From: Drosophila pseudoobscura
Lineage: Eukaryota > Arthropoda > Insecta > Diptera > Drosophilidae
Length of the DNA: 64,000 nt
Assembly (NCBI RefSeq): GCF_009870125.1
Contig: NC_046681.1
Coordinates: 4,278,001 to 4,342,000 of the forward strand
Reading direction: 5' to 3'
How positions within the stretch are numbered: the first letter of the stretch is position 1; each line of letters opens with the position of its first letter. Both the position numbers and the translations under genes were made by a program. Positions 1 through 11,641 of this stretch are shown here, piece by piece. Under the pieces are notes generated by a model. That model made no database searches. It saw nothing but the letters and a program-made list of their open reading frames with translations, and had not been told where the DNA came from.

Positions 1-3000
1 ATATGGCAGCAGCTTGCTTATCAGTTACTATTGATAGGTGCCTGCGGTGGGTTGTGATTGATAGCCTTAATAATCCGCTTACAACAAAAGTGCACCGTCT
101 ATTTATAGTTTGAACAATACTCATCCATGCGCACAGAAGTCATTTGATATATCGGCACCACTTCATACCCAACTCTGGTTAAATAAACGTTTCCCCTCTT
201 GAAGTTCCGCAGAAATGCGCTTGCTCGCATCTAATTTCTTGGCCAAACAGTTCCCATCGCCACTCTCCGACTGCAATATATCCGATATCGTTGCGTACTT
301 CTAAAAATCATTATTCACCAACGAAAGTCTCTGTTCTTGTGGGAATTCCACGAACCTTTCTCTTATCTAAAGGCATTTTTGAAAGCTCACTTTTGATTTC
401 CATGACGTTGCACAATGGTTTACCCTCGCAGAGAGATACGAGTAGCATAACACGCTCGTTCCCCTCTGTAGGGAGGGAGTCGTAAAACTGTTGGCTACTA
501 CGAGCCTTATGCCGGCTGCTATCAGGCCAGGTCTGATGTTATAGCATTATCAAGAGGTGTGGAAAGTAATCTGGGTTGATAGCTCTTCTATTTTAATAAG
601 TGAATACCTTTTAGGCAACATTTATTAGGCTGTAAACCTATGACTGCATCAATGCGATCACCATAAAAGTCGTAAAGTAGGGCCTACGATTAAATGCAAA
701 ACTCCAGCACTGACCTGGCTAATAAGTATTACAAATCCAGAGAACTACTTGCACATTTCCTGTGGACCATTATCTATTACTCCCTCTTTTTTCCGATTCA
801 ATATTTATACTCGACCACACATATAAGTCAAGGAGCGATTAGAGAAGTCCCATGAAGGTTGACTAGCCTGAGTGAATTCTCGTATTCGATTGATAAGGCT
901 ATATTGTGTGTACTACAATCCGATCCATTGAGAGTAATATTTGTGAACTTTCTTGTGGCCGTTCCGTTTTTGTTTTTCTGCAGATATAACCATATTAATC
1001 TCTGAATCTTCAATTATAGTTTAGTTTATAGTGCCTAGTTTTGGAAACTGTCATCATATTGCTTTTTGAAAAGAGACTGTTGAGCTACTGGGCTTCTTCA
1101 GAAGCGTAACTCGATTGATTTGATTAATCACAACAACAAGAAGCTTTCGATTAAGTAATTTGTTTTATTTCGATTTGTAATGCCATGGGCAACGGTGCCA
1201 GACTACGGAGTGATTATCGGTGCCTCCCTCAGAGCTCTCAGAGCGATTAAGGGGAGGGACAACAATAGCAACCAGCTGCGATAGGTTCAGAGATCTGATC
1301 TCCGTAATGCTTTTTGTGCTGCAATGGGCAGGCGCTTAGTCGAAAAGAGACTAAAACAAAGTCTCCTGTATTAACCAGCAAATGCCCCTTATTTCACATG
1401 AGTCGTATTGAAGGCGATACGGGGGCTGTCCTCCTTTCAGGCTTTCAATTTGAATGCCCCGAGCTCTTGCTCGAGTTCAACGTAACTTTGATGACACAGT
1501 TCCCGCAATTTTCGTTTCCTGATTGCCAACTACTTTTCACCCAATTCCTGTCGGATTCAGCAGCAGCGTCTTTGCCCCAAAACAAATTATGTGAAAGCAG
1601 AGCAGAGTGCCTGGCGCCAGCCGGGAAAAGCATAAACCCAACCCACCACCAACCCACTCCTGCCTCTGCCCCTGCTATTCAGACCCCATCCAGCATGTCT
1701 GTCACACATCAAACGCTTTTGGCACAGCTCCCAACGAGATGTGTGCATATGCCCTGCTTGAGCTCCTCCTTGAGCCAACCGATAAGCAAGGAGCGTCTTC
1801 AGTGTCTGTGGAAAGAAATCTGCGAGTGGGAATGGAAACAGAAAGCTCATAGCCCCCTGGCATGTGCATTTCCAAATGGAAAATGGAAACTGGAAAAAAT
1901 AAAAATTTCATTTTCCTTTACGTATTTTCCCTCTCCATGCATTCAAGTTGTACGCCTATGCAGACGGAGCACTTTCCTCATTGTTTTTCCATGTTAAGGC
2001 ATTTTCCCCCGTCACCGCTGACTGAGCATTTCTGTGACGAGAGAGGAGAATCTTCTGCATGTTAGGACACAAGCGAGCTCCCTAGGGGAAAACATTGTAG
2101 TTTGAGGAGTTTGAAGCCTCTTCAAGACGGAGTCCGAGTCGGTGTCCCTCCTGGCTTTTGCTCTCAACTTGTCGCATTTTGTTTATTTTTGATTTGCTCC
2201 CAGAACAGTGTTATTTTTCGGTTGGCTGAATGGCAGTCTGAGACTTTAGATTGGAGATTTGATATTTATAGACTTTTCCAGTGTGGGTCCAGCGCTGATT
2301 GGTGGGGAGGAATGGAAATACATTTACTGTGACCAAATCTGATGGGCTCTGTGTCGGGAGGGCATGAGGATAAAATGTGCAATGACCTCACTCGGAATTA
2401 GTTAGTTTAAAAGACACGAACACTTCATGGAACAAACTTCTGTAATCTTCTGCTTCAGCTGTAGACGGACTTCATCTTATTTACCACCTTTGCTTCTTGA
2501 CAATCCCCGTCCACGTTCCTTCAACAAATTAGACCCCAACCCGCAAGAACTTATCCGATTTCCCAGACGACAACAAAGTTGTGCATTCATTTGAGACGGC
2601 AATCCATCCGTGTACATAGTACCCCAACCCCCAATGCTGGTCCGACCAACTTCATTTGTTACTTGCCACAAGCAATTTGTGCCCCTCTCCCTGTCGCCGC
2701 CCCATCCTGCCCCATTTGCACCTTGACGTCACTTGACCCACGCTGACCCCAGCACCAACTCCTCGCCTGCAATTTCACAAATTGGGTGGAACAGAAAAAC
2801 TTCTGTCCCCAACCCCCCACCCAAAAAAAAATGTACATGGCAGCGAAATGTGGCTAGATTCGGGACAGGCAGGGCCTTTCGGCGGGGTTCTAACTCAATT
2901 AAAAACTATTTTCGTGCCATGGCAGAAGCCTTGGACTGAAGCATCTGGCTTGCGGAAGTTTTGCTGAATAAACACACAGAAAGGCGATAAGGAATGTTCA

Positions 3001-3459
3001 GACTTAAGTTTAATGTCGATTGTAATGCCAGTCAACTCTTTTACCAACTGTGTAATAAGGAGAATTCGTTCGTTTTTCGTTTTTTATATAGGTACATGGA
3101 TGGACAGTTTATTTTGGTTTATTGACAACGAAGAGTCAGTTCTTTCAGGCTTTGAGAGTGAGTTTATTAATTAATTAATTGCACGAGCCGACGTGCCGAA
3201 TAATGCTCGGTTTCTATGCTAATATTGGGCTGCATGACCGACAAACGATCGTATTGGGAATGCCAAACTCACCCCAAATATATGTAGAAATTAGTAATTA
3301 TTAAAATTTAGAACTCCCCTATAAACAGAATCGAAAGCGCCTGCGAAGGGATTGTCATACGATCTTTTTGACTAGATTTTCGGGTAGAATAAGGCAGTTT
3401 CTGGACAACAAGTAATCGAAACATATGCTTCAAATTCAGCCATAAAGTCAGATCTTAAA
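1..3459. other. Gene-free stretch left of the KCMF1-like gene
   Basis: I see no reading frame here with convincing protein character. The open frames are short, overlap on both strands and have no recognisable domain. Composition is ordinary Drosophila non-coding DNA with T-rich and C-rich runs. The missing N-terminal exon of the glucosylceramidase gene at 7-11 kb could lie to the left of the window, in which case this stretch would be part of its first intron. No tRNA, satellite or transposon end was recognised. Confidence 0.5.
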
Positions 3460-3642
3460 TATATATTTATATATCAGTCGAGAGTCACATGCTCTGGTGA
3501 GCTCTCCTGAAATCAGCCAGTCTCAGTAATTCTCAGTTCGAATCTGAAGCATTCGAAGGCGAGCGAACGTTTTGCATTGTTGATAAAGAGGGAACCCCCG
3601 AAAGGTAAGTTCTGGTGTCCTATAGCCAGCACTGATCTTCAG
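3460..3642 (+). promoter_or_regulatory. Putative promoter and 5' leader of the KCMF1-like gene
   Basis: An AT-rich TATA-like run at about 3456-3472 precedes an initiator-like TCAGTC at about 3474. The leader then reads to a GTAAGT donor at 3605, and an acceptor AG lies at 3641-3642, 17 bases before the start codon. The implied intron is only 38 nt, shorter than nearly all Drosophila introns, so it may not be used. This is inferred from sequence only. Confidence 0.3.
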
Positions 3643-3659
3643 GCCCACCGCTTAGGAAG

Positions 3660-5084
3660 ATGAGTCGCCACGAGAATGTCGTATGCAGGGGATGCAGCAA
3701 GATGGGGTTCACAGGACGCTGCTACCGCTGCCTGAGCTGCCCGAACTTCGACATCTGTGCGGACTGCTATGACCTGGACTTCACCACAGAGAGCCATCTG
3801 TTCGACCATCCGGTGAAGTGTGTGTACACCCCGGCCGATGTGGAGCTCTACTTCGAGGGGGAGTACATCAGCAGCGACCCCCCGCAGAGCTACAGGTGCC
3901 CCTACTGCAAGCAGTGGGGCTTCAACGAGGCCACGTTCCTGGAGCACATCTCGGGAATGCACCCCAACGCCAGCCCACTGCTGGTCTCCACCATGATCAC
4001 CTTGTTCGAGCAGCAACAGGCCTCCCGCATGTTTCTCGAGAACGAGCAGCTGGCCGCCATGACGGCAGCGGCGAACTCGCGCAACGAGCAGATGAACCAC
4101 ACTGAGGGCACCCTGGTCCTCCGACTGGAGCCACTCAATCCCGACGGCAGCTACCGGAGGGAGTCATCAAAAACACAGACGGTGTTTGGCGATGCGGGCG
4201 TGGATCGACGGGTCGTGCTACGTCGGCCCGAATCAGGCCCGTCGGAGGAAGTCCCTGATGTGACCACTCATGGAGGGGTATCTGGCAGACGACGAAGTGT
4301 CCTCAGAGCTCCAGGGGGGTTTTACTTCAATTTGCGCACAGTCGAAGGGGAAAATTTTGGAAACTCGACCTCCCCAGGCCCGTCAAATGAATCCCAACAG
4401 GCACCGCCCGTCCCGTCGCCCTCGGGCCACCAAATGATGAACGACATGATGCGCTACTATGGGACCACCCCGCTCCCGACCAGCCGAGCCAGTCGGCCCA
4501 GGACTCCAGTGTTTAGCCAGAGCCCTCTGTTCCACAACGGCCTGGCACCAGGCAGGCGATACTTTTCCCACGAAACAGGTCGAAGCTTCTTCGTTGCGGA
4601 TGCGTTTCCTGAGTCTGGGCTCGGTCTGCCCCACCAGATGACTGATCTGCCAGCTTTCAGCGCGGCACCACCGATGACCGCCACGCACGATCCACATGTT
4701 CCGACGCCACTTGACTTGGGTGCCACACTGCCCCTCGAAGACCATGACGCCTTCACCCTGAGCTTGACAGAAGCTATGATCAAGAGCCTGATGGCCTCCA
4801 TGGAGAAGCCGCCCCCACAGGAGAAGCGGGACACCCGTTACCTCTGCAGTCCCTTTCTTTCCCACGCAACGCGGGAGTCCCCGGAACAGAACGCGTTCCT
4901 AGCCCACCGGGCCGAGTTTGTGTCCCAGCTCCTGGCCTCGACACTGCACGAGGAGGAGCCGGCTGAGGGTCTTGGAACCTTCGAAGTCGACGGGCAGAAT
5001 CGTCCCACTCAAGCACCACAGATGAAATCTTTCCCGAGTTGCGATCTCGCCGGGGCTGGCGATGCGGATATTTCTCCGCGCTAA
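3660..5084 (+). CDS. KCMF1-like ZZ and C2H2 zinc-finger protein
   Basis: This single-exon frame encodes 474 residues. It begins MSRHE, like human KCMF1. An N-terminal ZZ-type zinc finger follows (C9, C12, C24, C27, C33, C36, H46, H50), then a C2H2 finger at C80, C83, H96, H101. The middle is low-complexity and rich in Pro, Ser and Arg. Near residues 413-432 a segment like FVSQLLASTL matches the conserved C-terminal segment of KCMF1. The second half of the Di19-type zinc-finger region of KCMF1 seems to be absent. KCMF1 proteins are reported E3 ubiquitin ligases acting with UBR4; whether this paralogue keeps that role is unknown. Drosophila has a canonical Kcmf1 plus divergent paralogues, one of which (possibly CG15286) I associate with 34F-35A. 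The lack of introns fits a retroposed paralogue. The gene may be nested in the first intron of the glucosylceramidase gene. Confidence 0.85.
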   Translation: MSRHENVVCRGCSKMGFTGRCYRCLSCPNFDICADCYDLDFTTESHLFDHPVKCVYTPADVELYFEGEYISSDPPQSYRCPYCKQWGFNEATFLEHISGMHPNASPLLVSTMITLFEQQQASRMFLENEQLAAMTAAANSRNEQMNHTEGTLVLRLEPLNPDGSYRRESSKTQTVFGDAGVDRRVVLRRPESGPSEEVPDVTTHGGVSGRRRSVLRAPGGFYFNLRTVEGENFGNSTSPGPSNESQQAPPVPSPSGHQMMNDMMRYYGTTPLPTSRASRPRTPVFSQSPLFHNGLAPGRRYFSHETGRSFFVADAFPESGLGLPHQMTDLPAFSAAPPMTATHDPHVPTPLDLGATLPLEDHDAFTLSLTEAMIKSLMASMEKPPPQEKRDTRYLCSPFLSHATRESPEQNAFLAHRAEFVSQLLASTLHEEEPAEGLGTFEVDGQNRPTQAPQMKSFPSCDLAGAGDADISPR

Positions 5085-6992
5085 GCGATCGCAGCTCCGA
5101 TATCTCTCATACGACATGCGTATGAGAGGCTGTCCAAACCAGCAATGTTTTATATTTTAAAGATTGTGAAATTTCCAGTTTTGTTTTCGGATGACTTTGA
5201 AACTCTTGCTTCGAGAGAGGCCATTAAATTTGTAGCGCTATACAGTGTTTTAGGCTTAAAAAAAATGTGTACTTAGAAAGTTCTACACTTTCCCTGCAGT
5301 TTGAATGGCCGTCAGGAGACTATTCCATAGAGCCCAGACGGACCAGTGCACGCTCCAAAACGAGGACACTCCGACAGAGTGAACAATCTCGGGGGGGATA
5401 GAAAAGTGTACTACAAAACTACTCCGCCGGCTCTACAAATATTAGTTATTTATCATACGTTATCGAATTTACTGGGTAACAGCGCGGCATCGCTGATTTG
5501 TACCAAGTACTTGTAAATATTTAAACATTTGAGATACGATTTGTGGGACCGCTGTAATAATTTATCATTCAAATTGTACGATACGTATGTGAGCATCTCT
5601 AAAGATGGAATTGGATGGATGGAACTCCTTCGATGAGTAACAAATCCTGATTATGTTGGTCTGTCATAACGATGTTCCATTCACATTTATTCATAATCTT
5701 ATCATAGCACGAAGGCTCTTAGTTCTCTTTATCGAGTTTGCACTATGTATTTGGGGTAATTAAAGAGTCACGGGCTCCCACCCAATTGGCTTGAAACCAC
5801 TGCCATCTTAATACATTTCCTCGTTCAGCAATTTTCCCATTTCCTTAATTATTTTAAATGGGAAAATATGCAACGTTCTGAAACTGTCTGTGGGATGTGA
5901 ATGCAGAATATCTCATTAATTGAATACTCGGAAAATTGGATAATTGGATAAAAGACATTAAAGTGCACCTTTCCGTCGCTTATCCTGTTGGGCTCTTGCT
6001 GCGTTTGTGAAGGCCGAGCATGAATTTAAAGGGACTGCACAGTAGTGAATATCCGTTTTTTATTGTGATAGCCATTTGAACACCCAATAAAAATTAAATG
6101 TACCTGTACACCGGAGTATTCGGTTGCCCGTCCCATTAACATTCTAAACGGTTGACGCAAAAGGTGTGTCTGGGTGCTTTCGCCGTTTAAAGCGTCTGCC
6201 AGAGGTGCGTTTCGAATGGCAAACAGAACCCTCAATGAACCACGAAAAACAATGTAGACTGTGTACAAAGATCGGGTTGAGTTATACCATACTCCATGAT
6301 ACTCGTAGTTGTTTAAAGTTTAAAAATATATAGAAATACCCGGAGAATGCTTGAGAAGTCCTTTACAAATCTCTTGGGGCTCAGCTGTAATAGGCTCTAC
6401 CAGACATCTGCGTGGCCTCACTCACTCTCAGCCCCACTAATCCATTCGTGCCTCTTCGCTTAAGCGTTGTGCGAACGAGTCTTAAGTCTTACTCAAATCA
6501 TTTTGAGTTTATATTATTGCTGTTGATACTAGTACTCGTGACTCCTTAAGTGTGCGCATCTTCAGTCCAAAGATTCCCGGAAATAGTAAGGCAATATATT
6601 CAGAAACAATCATGTGACTATGGGGCTTTGGCCCTAGTACTCGCCATGGTCACTGGGGCCTTGCACTTGATTTTGTCAACCACTGAGACGTTTGCCGACC
6701 TTCACAGAGCCACAGAGCCCCCGGCGCCCCATGAAAGGGAGGAAGAATCGCTAAGCTGTGACAGCCGTTACATTCGCTGTGCGTGTGTAGGTCGACTCCC
6801 CAAACGGAAAGCTCACCCAATTATGACATCATCGGGGTCAGGGGCAGGCAATTGGATTGGGATGGGGATGGGGCTGGGGCGGTAGGGCGATATGGCGATT
6901 GTGCACGGGAAATGGAAATGTAATGGAAAATGGGGAAAGTTGAGCAGCTGAAATCTGATTTTTCACTCTGTCTCCTGCTCTCGTCCCAATAG
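5085..6992. other. Non-coding stretch between KCMF1-like gene and glucosylceramidase exons
   Basis: The 3' untranslated region of the KCMF1-like gene should occupy the first few hundred bases. The rest is probably glucosylceramidase intron, ending at the acceptor at 6991-6992. I looked for the exon encoding the N-terminus of that enzyme, which must end in phase 2, and found no frame with the expected character. Two candidates, at 6026-6268 (-) and 6550-6885 (+), look non-coding. Confidence 0.5.
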
Positions 6993-9900
6993 ATATGCGG
7001 CCTACTACTGGAAAGTGTCGCGTGAAGGTCGTCGCGTGTACATGGACTACTACTACATGGAGAACGGAAAGCAGATTTATGGCGTGCCCATCGGCGGGAT
7101 AGGCGGAGGCACCATTGGACGGGGCTTTGCGGGCGAGTTTTGTCGCTTCCAGATGCGTCCCGGCATCTATGAGTACAATGTGGTGCAGGCCAACCAGTTT
7201 ATAGTGACCATCAAAGATCAGAAGGGCTGCACCATCTTTCAAAGTCTACTCTCCAAGTGCAGGTAAGAATAACCTTTACATTTTTCTGTATTCCTCTGCC
7301 GCGCCCTCTGTACTACATGACTTTTGCAACCAGCCAAACCCTTCAAAGTGTAGATACTTTTCACGTTACGTAGCTATGTACATACATATGTACATCTTTA
7401 TTGTCATTTTCTGAACATTTCTTTGCCTGGAATTTGTGTTTTGTTATGCCTGATTCGCCTTGCTTGCATGCTTTCAATGTCCTACTCTTTCGCTTTCTTT
7501 GATTCTTCATTTCGTATTCGTAAGAATACAGGCCTTTATTGTTATTTTTTTCATATCTTGATGTTGCGAGTACTTGTACATGATGTAGCGTGCCTGAATT
7601 ATTCGTGTCCAATTTGATGGGCACGACAGGTAGTGCAAGTGGATTTTTTGGGCAGTTCTTGGGCTTCTTAATAATTGACAGCAATTTCATAAATATAAAA
7701 ACTCTAATCTTATCATAGAAATCCGTTATTACAGGCATTTAAACGCGTGAATCAAATAGACATTTAAATAGTGACCATTTATTATATAATTCTATGGCTA
7801 ATTTTCCTTATTTGGAGAAATTACGATCTTTACGATCCTATTGCCGGCTTACACACTTCTAACCACACTCTAAGCAAATCGATCAAATCATTTTCGGTAT
7901 CTGCAAATTACATACAGCATTCCTGTACGAATAACCCGTTCTCTATGTACATAACCACATTACAACAATGGATTTCATTACGATTAGTTCTCATTGAAAC
8001 GCTGTTTGGTCTTTCCTGTACTGCTTTATGTATTTCACCTCTAAAAACAAGAGTTTCCTCCCTCAAAATCCATATGGAAGTGTGGGCTAATCACCTACTC
8101 TGTAGAGCACTGTAACATTTCAAACACTAACCCTAGCTAATCCTCCCAAGCGGCGATGGTTCTGCTGTACGAAAATTTGAAGCGAACTGACACAATAATT
8201 TCGAAATAATATTTTTCTCTCATTCTGGATGCACACCACATAAATACGAACTATTAAACACGCAACCTATCGACAACACCTACAACAACATCATCACTGG
8301 GATATACTTTGTATGGTGCGGATATACACATATCCAAATCCGATGTGGGGTATCTGGGTTATCTACTGATACGACGAATGTCGTACTCGTAATGGGGGCT
8401 TTTTGGCTTTGTTGCGCTTTGAACTTTGGTTACGATTTGGTTTTGCTTATGCTTTGCCACATGCGACATGCACCACATCTAGCACCATGTCGAGGGGCAA
8501 CAACGGCAGCGATCCGGATGCCGATGGGGAGAAAACTAAATGTCAACTGCCCAATTGCAGCAGCCGCCCCAAGCAGCCGCTGAGTGCCTGGCACTCCAAC
8601 ATCGAAGACGCACGGTGCAGCTACACGGGCCTGTACCCCCGCTCCTGGACCGAGTACGATCTCTCCCACTATGGGGTTCGACTGGTGTGTCGCCAGGTCT
8701 CGCCCGTCATCCCGCACGAGTACCGGGACTCCAGCCTGCCGTGTGCTGTCTTTGTGTGGAGTGTGGAGAACGTGTGCGACCAGGAGCGCATAGTCTCCAT
8801 CACGTTCTCCTTCAAGAACGGCACGGGCAACAAGAAGCAGGACGCCGAGGGCGGGGCCGAGTCGCAGCTGATCAGCGCAGGCAATGCAAAGGGTGTCGCC
8901 ATTCGCCAGAAGATCGCCGACATGCCGTGCAGCTACAACCTGGCCTGTCGCGTCCTGCCAGAGATCAGCATCACGCGCTGTCCCCAGTTCGACCCGGCTG
9001 GCAGCGGAGAGCAGCTGTGGGCTCAGCTGAAGGAGCACGGCCAGCTCAGTGAGCAGCCTACCGGGGAAACCCTGAAAAGTGAGTGACAGAAACCATTGAC
9101 AGCAAACTATTGAACCCCTTTCTTAATCTGTGTCTCTCTCTCTCCTAGCCAAAGACATAGGCGTCGCTGTCTGCGCCCAACTAGCCCTCAAGCCCCAGGC
9201 CTCGCACGATCTGGAGTTTGTCCTGGCGTGGGACATGCCCAGGATTCAGTTCCCCAGGAAGATGCAGACGCACATGCGCTACTACACCAAATACTTTGAC
9301 GACAGCGGCGAATCGGGACCAAAGATATGCGAGTATGCTCTGAAGCAGTACCCCAGCTGGGAGCGACTAATTGATGCCTGGCAGCGGCCCATACTCAGCG
9401 ATGAGTACGTCCTATTTAAGTCCCATCAGAGACTATTTTAACAAGCAACTCTTTCCTCCTAGTACTCTACCCGACTGGTACAAGTGCGCCATATTCAATC
9501 AGCTCTACTTTATCTCAGACGGGGGAACCATCTGGCTGAAGTGCGACTCATCGCTGGGCAAGGAGCTGGCCTACGACGATCCGCGGCTGGCCTATGGGCG
9601 TTTCGGCTACTTGGAGGGGCACGAGTATCGGATGTACAACACCTACGATGTTCACTTCTATGCCTCTCCGGCACTGGCCCATCTCTGGCCAAACCTGCAG
9701 GTGAGCCTGCAGTACGACTTCAAGGATGCCATTGCAGCCGAGCTGAGCGACACCCGAAAGATGCTGTACGACGGCAAAGTGATGCCGCGCAAGGTCAAGA
9801 ACTGTGTGCCCCATGATCTGGGCGATCCCGATGAAGGCAGGTCCCAGACACTGAAACATTTAAAAAGAAGGAATTAATGCGATACTTCATTTTGTTGCAG

Positions 9901-11063
9901 AACCCTTTACCCTGATCAATTGCTATAACATTCACGATGTAAACGATTGGAAGGATCTCAATACCAAGTTTGTGCTGCAGGTCTACAGGGACTACTATGT
10001 CCTGAATGAACTGGCCCAGTCACAAGCGGACAATGCTAGCAAGTTTAGCTCCATTGAGTTCATCGACAAGGAAAGCCTGTACGAAATGTACACGCAGGAC
10101 AACAAGCGCAAGAACTCGTCGGACGAGAAGCAGCGTAAGTCCCTCGGCCACGGAAATACTTAATGGACTGACTGACTTTATCGACTGAATTTTTTTCCTG
10201 CAGAGAATCGCAAGTCAGCCTCCATGTATATCAACGAAACCAATGGCAAAGTGTACCTCATGGATGCGATTGGCTATCTGAAGGCAATGTACGGGGCCTG
10301 TAAGGCCATCATGGAGCGAACCATTGAGTATGACAAGGACAACGATGGTCTTATCGAGAACACCAAAATGCCGGATCAGACCTACGACTCTTGGGTGATG
10401 GACGGACCCAGTGCGTACTGCTCAGGCCTGTGGCTGGCCGCTCTGCAGGCAATGTCGGCCATGGCCACCATTCTGGACCAGCCGAACGATTGCCTTTGCT
10501 TTCAGGACATCCTGGAGAAGGGCAAGCGATCTCTGGAGGAGAAGCTTTGGAACGGCAGCTACTATCGCTTCGATCTCTCGCCCAGCCATCGGGACTCGAT
10601 TATGGCGGATCAGCTGTGCGGCCATTGGTATTTAAAATCGTGTGGCTTTGATTACGAAATCTATCCCAAGGAGAATGTGCGCACAGCTCTCAAGACGATC
10701 TACGACAACAACGTGATGGGCTTCCACGAGGGCAACATTGGGGCGGCCAACGGCTTCATAGCCAATGCGGCAGACCCCTCCAAGCCTGGCCATGTGGACA
10801 ATAGCAATATCCAAGCAGAGGAGGTGTGGCCCGGAGTGGTCTATGCCCTTGCAGCCACCATGATACAGGAGGGCATGTTCGAGGAAGCCTTCCAGACGGC
10901 CGGCGGAATGTACAAGACCCTCTCGGAGCGAATCGGCATGAACTTCGAGACGCCCGAGGCCCTGTACGGTGAGAAGCGCTATCGCTCCATTGGCTACATG
11001 CGGCCATTGAGCATCTGGTCGATGCAGGTGGCATTGGAGCGGCGCAGAGCGCTGCGAGACTAA
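6993..11063 (+). CDS. GBA2: Non-lysosomal glucosylceramidase (GBA2 family, GH116), 5'-partial
   Basis: Orthologue of human GBA2 and, I believe, of Drosophila CG33090. It cleaves glucosylceramide to glucose and ceramide at the cytosolic face of ER/Golgi membranes. Six exons join in phase: 6993-7262, 8483-9078, 9149-9404, 9463-9836, 9901-10134 and 10204-11063, giving 862 visible residues; human GBA2 has 927. The segment [12 protein letters not shown] marks the start of the conserved region. The GH116 nucleophile region FGYLEGHEY followed by [10 protein letters not shown] is at about 9600-9665. The acid/base region [10 protein letters not shown] is at about 10600-10630. The protein ends with the family motif RPLSIWSMQ. 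Between the third-last and last conserved blocks lies an insertion of roughly 50-70 residues relative to human, spanning the last splice junction. One intron uses a GC donor. The N-terminal exon is missing from what I can read. Both catalytic regions are intact, so the enzyme is probably active. Confidence 0.93.
7263..8482 (+). other. Large glucosylceramidase intron
   Basis: GTAAGA donor at 7263, acceptor CTAG at 8479-8482, phase 2 on both sides. The intron holds open frames at 7361-7738 (-, 125 codons) and 7771-8115 (+, 114 codons). Both have AT-driven composition and no recognisable motif, so I do not call them genes. Confidence 0.75.
9837..9900 (+). other. GC-AG intron in the glucosylceramidase gene
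   Basis: The flanking exons keep the family sequence (DPDE-EPF) only if the exon ends at 9836 and the intron starts with GCAGGT. Using the nearby GT at 9841-9842 instead shifts the frame. The acceptor is a clear TTGTTGCAG ending at 9900. The intron is 64 nt. Confidence 0.75.
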
Positions 11064-11641
11064 GTCGAGAGTAAAATCGAACCCCCAGTCTATTTACGTG
11101 CTACACAACCAAAGATATTTCTAAGCGAGCACAAAGAGGTTCTTAGCTTGTAATTTAATCTTTTTTCGAAGTGGGAAACGTAACGAGCTTAGTGGCAGGC
11201 TGTCGGCGGGAGTGGAATGGCAATGATGGTATTCCAGTTCATAAACAATAGCTTTACATATATGTATTTTCAAGCTGCGATCCGTTGGCTGCTTACTCCA
11301 CGTCTTCTTTAGCTATAAATCCACACACAATTCAATCTGCTACCCTCTGTTGAAGTACAACTACGAAATGGTATTCAAATGGAGCACAAAACGTATTTAA
11401 ATTTAAATGTTAGCTAAGCAAAATATTTAAATCAATTATATGTCTGTTTCAATTAATTATATATGTCTTAAGCCAGTATTTCAATGTTTTAACTCGTTGC
11501 TGTCTTGAGTAAATGTGAACAAAGATGCAGAATTCAACAAGCATCTTTCGCAGTGTTCAATGTATCACGGCATTATTTATTACTGATCGAAACGTATTTG
11601 CAACTTAAAGAACCAACTTATTGAAACAATACTCTCCCTGC
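11064..11641. other. Convergent 3' intergenic region
   Basis: This lies between the glucosylceramidase stop (+) and the mTTF stop (-), so it should hold both 3' untranslated regions. It is AT-rich and includes ATTTAAAT-type runs near 11395-11435. No gene seen. Confidence 0.7.

Noticed and set aside
1314-1997. 227-codon open frame on the plus strand with overlapping minus-strand frames
   Set aside because: No domain, signal peptide or splice support; several frames are open at once on both strands, which points to low stop density in C/T-rich DNA, not to a gene.
6550-6885. 111-codon frame just upstream of the glucosylceramidase exon, considered as its first exon
   Set aside because: Wrong residue character for the GBA2 N-terminus, no phase-2 donor in a suitable place, and opened only by a GTG.
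8430-9038. 202-codon minus-strand frame opposite the glucosylceramidase exon
   Set aside because: Antisense shadow of a GC-rich coding exon; the sense frame has family motifs and correct splice phases.
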